Shown here piece after piece: positions 58,100-64,000 of a stretch of 64,000 nt of DNA. The stretch is from Oscillospiraceae bacterium (lineage in GTDB: Bacteria; Bacillota; Clostridia; Oscillospirales; Ruminococcaceae). The notes below the pieces were generated by a model, which was not told the DNA's origin, did no database searches, and saw only the letters and a list, made by a program, of their open reading frames with translations. The translations under genes were made by a program, and so were the position numbers. Positions within the stretch are counted from its first letter, which is position 1. Every line of letters starts with the position of its first letter. The stretch covers positions 744,001 through 808,000 of the forward strand of contig CP107208.1 in assembly GCA_025758045.1 (NCBI GenBank), written 5' to 3'.

Positions 58100-58410
58100 A
58101 CCTGTTATTCCCCCGAACGGCAATAAAAAAAGACAGCCCATTCGCCCTGCATTAGGACGAATCGCTGTCTTGGATCCGCGGTGCCACCTAAATTACCGCA
58201 GCCGAAATAATGGCATACGGTCACTTTTTCCGTACACGTTCACCTTTGAAACGCTGCCGCTGTAACGCACGGCCTGCGGCATCCCCTACTCCTCTGCGGT
58301 TTCAGTTTGCAGCTGTCAGGTGTTCTTTCGCGCCCCGTCCCCGTCCCGGCTTACACCAGATGTCGGGCTCTCTGTGCGGATGTTGGGCGGTACTTTTCCC
58401 GGTCATCGCT
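58100..58410 (-). promoter_or_regulatory. T-box riboswitch, Asn specificity
   Basis: The minus strand has the T-box core AGGTGGCACCGCGG (58176-58189), where TGGC pairs with a tRNA end whose discriminator is G, as in tRNA-Asn. Stem I contains GATGA, AGAGAG and, in 'AAAGAACACCTG', a likely AAC specifier codon (58324-58322). The terminator pairs AAGACAGC with GCTGTCTT (58124-58171) and ends in T7. Specifier, discriminator base and gene agree. Confidence 0.93.
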
Positions 58411-58422
58411 TTTATCAGCTAA

Positions 58423-58451
58423 AGCATAGCACCATTTTGGGGCCGTGTCAA
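58423..58451 (-). promoter_or_regulatory. Promoter of the T-box/asnB transcript
   Basis: Minus strand TTGACA (58446-58451), 17-base spacer, TATGCT (58423-58428). Confidence 0.82.
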
Positions 58452-58460
58452 GCGTTTTTG

Positions 58461-58558
58461 GGTAGTTTTAGCTAACAGACCGTTTGGATTTTATTTTGCC
58501 TAAAATCCACCTTTTTATAGGGTTTTATCTTGTTTTGGGCGTTTTGGCATGGTACAAT
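58461..58558 (+). promoter_or_regulatory. suf promoter and possible GTTAG-type operator
   Basis: TTGTTT at 58530-58535, 17-base spacer, TACAAT at 58553-58558, 42 bases before sufC. At 58461-58476 GGTAG-TTTTAG-CTAAC matches the GTTAG-N6-CTAAC operators seen at the HMA and DUF3793 promoters with one mismatch, but it lies well upstream of the -35 box, so its role is uncertain. Confidence 0.55.
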
Positions 58559-58600
58559 AAACTGCAGAGCATTATTTATTAACGGAGGAATCACCTTTTT

Positions 58601-59341
58601 ATGTTAGAGCTTCGTCATGTCGGCTTTGAGACCGACGACAATAAAGAGATTCTGCGGGATGTCAGCCTGACTGTGCAGGACCGTTTTGTGGCCATCACCG
58701 GCCCCAACGGCGGCGGCAAATCCACGCTGGCCAAAGTCATTGCCGGTATCTACCAGCCCACCAGCGGCCAAATTTTGCTGGACGGCGTGGACATTACCCA
58801 CATGTCCATCACCGACCGCGCCAACCTGGGCCTGAGTTACGCCTTCCAGCAGCCGGTGCGCTTCAAGGGGCTGCGGGTCAAGGACCTGCTGAGCCTGGCC
58901 GCCGGCAAAAATACCAGCGTCAACGAGGCCTGCAGCTATCTGAGCGAGGTCGGTCTGTGCGCCCGTGATTATGTGGACCGTGAGCTGAACGACAGCCTGT
59001 CCGGCGGCGAGCTGAAGCGCATCGAAATCGCCATGGTGCTGGCCCGCGGCACCAAGCTGTCCATCTTCGATGAGCCGGAGGCGGGCATCGATCTGTGGAG
59101 CTTCCAGAACCTCATCCGCGTGTTTGAAAAGATGTACGAGCAGACCCGCGGCAGCATCCTGATCATCAGCCATCAGGAGCGCATTTTGAACATTGCCGAC
59201 AAAATTGTCGTTATTAAAAACGGCCAGGTGGAAAAAGAGGGCGCCCGTGCGGACATCCTGCCCGCCCTGCTGGGCAGTGCCGACGCCGGCAGCCCGGCCT
59301 GCAGTGTGCTGGCCGACAAAGTGGAAGGGGTGCGCAAATGA
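58601..59341 (+). CDS. sufC: Fe-S cluster assembly ATPase SufC
   Basis: 246-residue ABC-type ATPase driving the SufBC scaffold. Walker A 'GPNGGGKSTLAKVIAG', signature 'LSGGELKRIEIAMVLARG', Walker B 'LSIFDEPEAGID'. ACGGAGG precedes the ATG. Its stop overlaps the start of the SufB/D-like gene (ATGA). Confidence 0.94.
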   Translation: MLELRHVGFETDDNKEILRDVSLTVQDRFVAITGPNGGGKSTLAKVIAGIYQPTSGQILLDGVDITHMSITDRANLGLSYAFQQPVRFKGLRVKDLLSLAAGKNTSVNEACSYLSEVGLCARDYVDRELNDSLSGGELKRIEIAMVLARGTKLSIFDEPEAGIDLWSFQNLIRVFEKMYEQTRGSILIISHQERILNIADKIVVIKNGQVEKEGARADILPALLGSADAGSPACSVLADKVEGVRK

Positions 59342-60258
59342 TCGACGCAATTGAACAAAACCTGCTGCGGGAGGTCGCCGACCTGGACAGCCTGCCCGTA
59401 GGCGCTTACAACATCCGCGCCAATGGCCAGCTGGCGGGCCGCAACACCACCGCCAACATTGACATCGTGACCAAGGACGACAAGCCCGGCATCGACATTT
59501 ACATCCGCCCGTTCACCAAAAACGAGAGCGTGCACATTCCCGTTATCCTGAGCCAGACCGGCCTGACCGATCTGGTGTACAACGATTTCCACATCGGCGA
59601 GGGCGCGGACGTGACCATCATCGCCGGCTGCGGCATCCACAACTGCGGCGGCGGCAACGCCCAGCACGACGGCATCCACACCTTCTATCTGGCCAAAAAC
59701 GCCAAGCTGCGCTACGTGGAAAAGCACTACGGCGAGGGCGACGGCCGCGGCAAGCAGGTGATGAACCCCACCACCATCGTGCACCTGGCCGAGGGTGCGC
59801 AGATGGAGATGGAGACCACCCAGATCGCCGGTATCGACGATACCATGCGCAAAACCAGCGGTGATCTGGCCGAGGGCGCCAGCCTGGTCATCCACGAGAA
59901 GATCATGACCACCGGCGACCAGCATGCTGTGACCGATTTTGACGTAGACCTGAACGGCGAGGGCTGCTCGGCCAACGTGGTAAGCCGCAGCGTGGCCAAG
60001 GACGTGAGCAAGCAGGAGTTTATCAGCCACATCAACGGCAACTGCGCCTGCGCGGGCCACTCCGAGTGCGACGCCATCATCATGGACCACGCCTCGGTCA
60101 TTGCCAGCCCGGCCCTGACCGCCAACAGTGTGGACGCCAGCCTGATCCACGAAGCCGCCATCGGCAAGATTGCCGGTGAACAGCTCATCAAGCTGATGAC
60201 CCTTGGCCTGACCGAAAAGGAAGCCGAGGACCAGATTGTGAACGGATTTTTGAAGTAA
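59338..60258 (+). CDS. SufB/SufD-family scaffold protein (short form)
   Basis: 306 residues, much shorter than canonical SufB (about 470). It comprises the beta-helix core with 'NCGGGNAQHDGIHTFYLAKNAKLRYVEKHYGEG', 'HINGNCACAGHSECDAIIMDHASVIASPAL' and the C-terminal 'HEAAIGKIAGEQLIKLMTLGLTEKEAEDQIVNGFL' helices. With sufC alone and no sufS or sufU nearby it forms a two-gene SUF-like minimal system, as described in some anaerobes and archaea. Confidence 0.9.
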   Translation: MIDAIEQNLLREVADLDSLPVGAYNIRANGQLAGRNTTANIDIVTKDDKPGIDIYIRPFTKNESVHIPVILSQTGLTDLVYNDFHIGEGADVTIIAGCGIHNCGGGNAQHDGIHTFYLAKNAKLRYVEKHYGEGDGRGKQVMNPTTIVHLAEGAQMEMETTQIAGIDDTMRKTSGDLAEGASLVIHEKIMTTGDQHAVTDFDVDLNGEGCSANVVSRSVAKDVSKQEFISHINGNCACAGHSECDAIIMDHASVIASPALTANSVDASLIHEAAIGKIAGEQLIKLMTLGLTEKEAEDQIVNGFLK

Positions 60259-60273
60259 GTTTTCACAACAAAA

Positions 60274-60307
60274 CAGCCGCCCGGCGCAGAACCGGGCGGC
60301 TGTTTTT
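60274..60307 (+). terminator. Terminator after the suf pair
   Basis: CAGCCGCCCGG, seven-base loop, CCGGGCGGCTG, then TTTTT. Confidence 0.92.
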
Positions 60308-60438
60308 GTTGACGATGCGTAGAAAATTGCGTATACTGTGAAGTAGGCAATTCGGAAATCGTAACACATCCGAAATACAAGTAAGGAACTTGTTGCTATA
60401 CCATAGAATAAAAAGGAAGGGGTTCTAGCATTAGGGAT

Positions 60439-61125
60439 ATGAAGATTAAAAGAAAACATAGTTTCCAATTTATGACAATATTATATTTTATAATCGTATT
60501 CTGTATGTGTATCACTCGATTTAATATCATCATGACTCTTGTCGGCGGTCCACTAACAAGAATTGATGCAGTCAACATGATACCCTTTCATAGCATCAGA
60601 GAGAATTTAAAGTATGGACACAGTCCTATTTCATGGGATATGCTTTATAATATAGTCATGTTTGTGCCATTCGGAATTATATATTGCTATTATCAGAAAA
60701 CATTTTGCATATATAAAGCAATCGGCTTGTCGGTCTTAACAACATTTTCAATTGAAATGGCACAGTTTATTTTTAAAACAGGCGTTGTGGATATAGATGA
60801 CCTTATTGTAAATACAATTGGCAGTTTAGTTGGTATCTTCTTTTATATTGCACTACAAAAAATATTGCAACGGGCACAAATGTTGGATGTACACGAAGTA
60901 ATTGATACAGTTGCAACAATACTGCCTCCGTTATTCATCACCTTCGTTGTCAAAATGTTTTTTGGCGATGGTTCACCAAAGCTGCTTTTTATTCACAATA
61001 TAGTTCTAATAAGCTATGGTATTTTCGACTATACATTTTTAATAAATGATTTTTCCTGGAAATCAAAGCTGTTTTACGCAGCATTTTATGTTGGGATTTT
61101 CTGGTTGCTCCTTGCCATACTATAG
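60439..61125 (+). CDS. VanZ-like membrane protein, AT-rich and probably acquired
   Basis: 228 residues with about seven hydrophobic segments. The first half fits VanZ: 'GPLTRIDAVNMIPFHSIRENL', 'YNIVMFVPFGIIYCYY', 'FSIEMAQFIFKTGVVDIDDLIVNTIGSLVGIFFY'. The second half (about 155-228) is an extra hydrophobic region. Base composition is strikingly AT-rich beside its GC-rich neighbours (A/T in most third codon positions). The ribosome binding site is weak (AGGGAT next to the ATG). VanZ homologues are linked to glycopeptide tolerance or sporulation, but no function is claimed here. It is followed by a MITE-like element. Confidence 0.82.
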   Translation: MKIKRKHSFQFMTILYFIIVFCMCITRFNIIMTLVGGPLTRIDAVNMIPFHSIRENLKYGHSPISWDMLYNIVMFVPFGIIYCYYQKTFCIYKAIGLSVLTTFSIEMAQFIFKTGVVDIDDLIVNTIGSLVGIFFYIALQKILQRAQMLDVHEVIDTVATILPPLFITFVVKMFFGDGSPKLLFIHNIVLISYGIFDYTFLINDFSWKSKLFYAAFYVGIFWLLLAIL

Positions 61126-61184
61126 AAAATATAGTTGCAGGTAAAATCATTTCTGCATACCATGCACAGATTGCTAAACTCTAG

Positions 61185-61356
61185 GGCAATACCGCATAAT
61201 TCTAAGTGCCGATACGGCGAGCGAGGTGCGGCAGCTGCTAAGCCAAAAGCGCAGATAATACTTTGTGTATTATCGAGCATTTTGGCAACGCAGATGCCGT
61301 GCCGCAGCCGCCGGAGCGGTGCTTAAGCCGTCAGGCGGGAATTGTGCGGTGTTGCT
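61185..61356 (+). repeat. MITE-like element, copy 4 (short form, 172 bp)
   Basis: Flanked by CTAG at 61181-61184 and 61357-61360. Terminal inverted repeats GGCAATACCGCATAATTC and its near-complement; central hairpin GATAATAC-TTTGT-GTATTATC. It lies between the VanZ-like gene and the ilvD terminator. Confidence 0.88.
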
Positions 61357-61373
61357 CTAGTTTTTCATTCAGC

Positions 61374-61414
61374 AAAAAAACGGCCTGCCCGTCAATGTAC
61401 AACGAGCAGGTCGC
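61374..61414 (-). terminator. Terminator after ilvD
   Basis: On the minus strand CGACCTGCTCGT pairs imperfectly with ACGGGCAGGCCG, then TTTTTTT. Confidence 0.82.
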
Positions 61415-61426
61415 TTTTATTTGCGA

Positions 61427-63085
<1,659 letters not shown>

Positions 63086-63109
63086 TTTTTCTCTCCGTTT
63101 ATCCAAAAG

Positions 63110-63132
63110 GCCTTCCCCGCAGGGGGGAAGGC
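63110..63132 (-). terminator. Hairpin between ilvC and ilvD
   Basis: GCCTTCCCC and GGGGAAGGC stem; TTTT follows on the minus strand. Terminator-like and probably partial, since ilvD follows at once. Confidence 0.6.
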
Positions 63133-63147
63133 GTTGTTTTGTTAAAA

Positions 63148-64000
63148 TTACTTCTTCAGCCAGCTCATCATCTTACGCAGCTCGGCGCCGACCTTCTCGA
63201 TGGGGTGCTCGGCAGCCATGCGGCGCTGTGCCAGGAAGTGGGTCTTGCGGCCGCCCTTGGGGCTCATCTCGGTCAGGAACTCGGATGCGAAGGTGCCGTC
63301 CTGGATCTCCTTCAGGACCTGCTTCATCTCCTTGCGGGTATCCTCGGTGATCAGGCGCTTGCCGGTGCGGTAGTCGCCGTACTCAGCAGTGTTGGAGATA
63401 GAGTAGCGCATCTTGGAGAAGCCGCCCTCGTTGATCAGGTCAACGATCAGCTTCATCTCGTGGCAGGTCTCGAAGTAAGCCATCTCGGGGGCGTAACCAG
63501 CCTCGACCAGGGTGTCGAAGCCAGCCTGGATCAGCTCGCAGACGCCGCCGCAGAGGACAGCCTGCTCGCCGAACAGGTCGGTCTCGGTCTCCTCCTTGAA
63601 GGTGGTCTCCAGGATGCCTGCACGGCCGGCGCCGATGCCGGAAGCGTAGGCCAGGGCGATCTCCTTAGCCTTGCCGGTGTAGTCCTGCTCGACGCAGATC
63701 AGAGAGGGGCAACCCTCGCCCTCGGTGTACAAGCGGCGGACGATGTGGCCGGGGCCCTTGGGGGCGATCATGATGACGTCAACGTTCTTCGGCGGGGTGA
63801 TGGTCTTGAAGTGGATGTTGAAGCCGTGAGCGAAGGCCAGGGCCTTGCCCTCGGTCATGTAGGGGGCGACCTGGCTGTTGTAGATGTCAGCGCACAGCTC
63901 GTCGGGAACCAGCATCATAACAACGTCGCCAGCCTTGGCAGCCTCTTCGACTTCCATGACCTTGAAGTTCTCGTGGGTGGCGGCGAACTCAGAGGCTTTC
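63148..64000 (-). CDS. ilvC: Ketol-acid reductoisomerase (5' end beyond window)
   Basis: C-terminal about 283 residues of a class I enzyme of roughly 330; the frame is open through the right edge, so the NADP-binding start is missing. 'VMMLVPDELCADIYNSQVAPYM', 'IAPKGPGHIVRRLYTEGEGCPSLICVEQD' and the metal-site region 'DLFGEQAVLCGGVCELIQAGFDTLVEAGYAPEMAYFETCHEMKLIVDLI' identify it. Mg2+- and NADPH-dependent second step of branched-chain amino acid synthesis, next to ilvD. Confidence 0.97.
   Translation of the reverse strand, partial: KASEFAATHENFKVMEVEEAAKAGDVVMMLVPDELCADIYNSQVAPYMTEGKALAFAHGFNIHFKTITPPKNVDVIMIAPKGPGHIVRRLYTEGEGCPSLICVEQDYTGKAKEIALAYASGIGAGRAGILETTFKEETETDLFGEQAVLCGGVCELIQAGFDTLVEAGYAPEMAYFETCHEMKLIVDLINEGGFSKMRYSISNTAEYGDYRTGKRLITEDTRKEMKQVLKEIQDGTFASEFLTEMSPKGGRKTHFLAQRRMAAEHPIEKVGAELRKMMSWLKK

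Overview
The window is a GC-rich, gene-dense chromosomal segment of a Gram-positive anaerobe. The supporting evidence is a V/A-type ATPase operon, an oxygen-sensitive class III ribonucleotide reductase (nrdD/nrdG), rubrerythrin, a two-gene Suf-like Fe-S system, Firmicutes-style T-box, THF and ribosomal-protein leaders, and strong AGGAGG ribosome binding sites. A gut Oscillospiraceae/Ruminococcaceae (Faecalibacterium-Gemmiger-Subdoligranulum type) is the best guess; no rRNA, tRNA, CRISPR array or phage was seen.

Layout. 1-8060: a minus-strand V-type ATPase operon (G/H, C, I, K, F, E, A) interrupted between C and I by an IS110-family element (5051-6592). 8113-15467: small membrane proteins, divergent nrdG/nrdD with an NrdR-type palindrome, a MATE exporter and a glycosyltransferase. 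15674-34523: about 19 kb of collinear minus-strand housekeeping genes (TrmH-type methyltransferase, dprA, topA, trmFO, plsX, rnc, smc, ftsY, rdgB, yhbY, nadD, yqeK, an LCP ligase, rsfS, leuS) with many overlapping start/stop codons. 34686-40937: infC-rpmI-rplT behind an attenuator-like leader, then argS, DUF1934, murI and ddl; two copies of a MITE-like element sit at the stop codons of DUF1934 and murI. 41134-50039: a metal and redox-stress region (HMA protein, CydDC-like ABC exporter, YgbA-like protein; DUF3793 and flavodoxin; Fur-family regulator and rubrerythrin), where two promoters share a GTTAG-N6-CTAAC operator. 50107-58430: a nucleoside-type BMP/ABC importer behind a leader that can fold as an H-type pseudoknot, a THF-riboswitch-controlled folate S component, and asnB under an Asn-type T-box. 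58601-64000: the Suf-like pair, an AT-rich VanZ-like gene, a fourth MITE copy, ilvD and the 3' part of ilvC.

Most notable signals. (1) Upstream of the IS110 transposase, two consecutive stem/internal-loop/hairpin folds share the same apical stem. Their loop sequences match the reconstructed empty target and the element ends, as expected for a bridge RNA, and the empty site restores a clean C-to-I operon junction. (2) The bmp leader carries crossing 7-bp and 8-bp helices followed by U5. (3) A 172-bp MITE-like family with YTAR target duplications twice sits exactly at stop codons. (4) A shared palindromic operator links two probable iron/redox operons.
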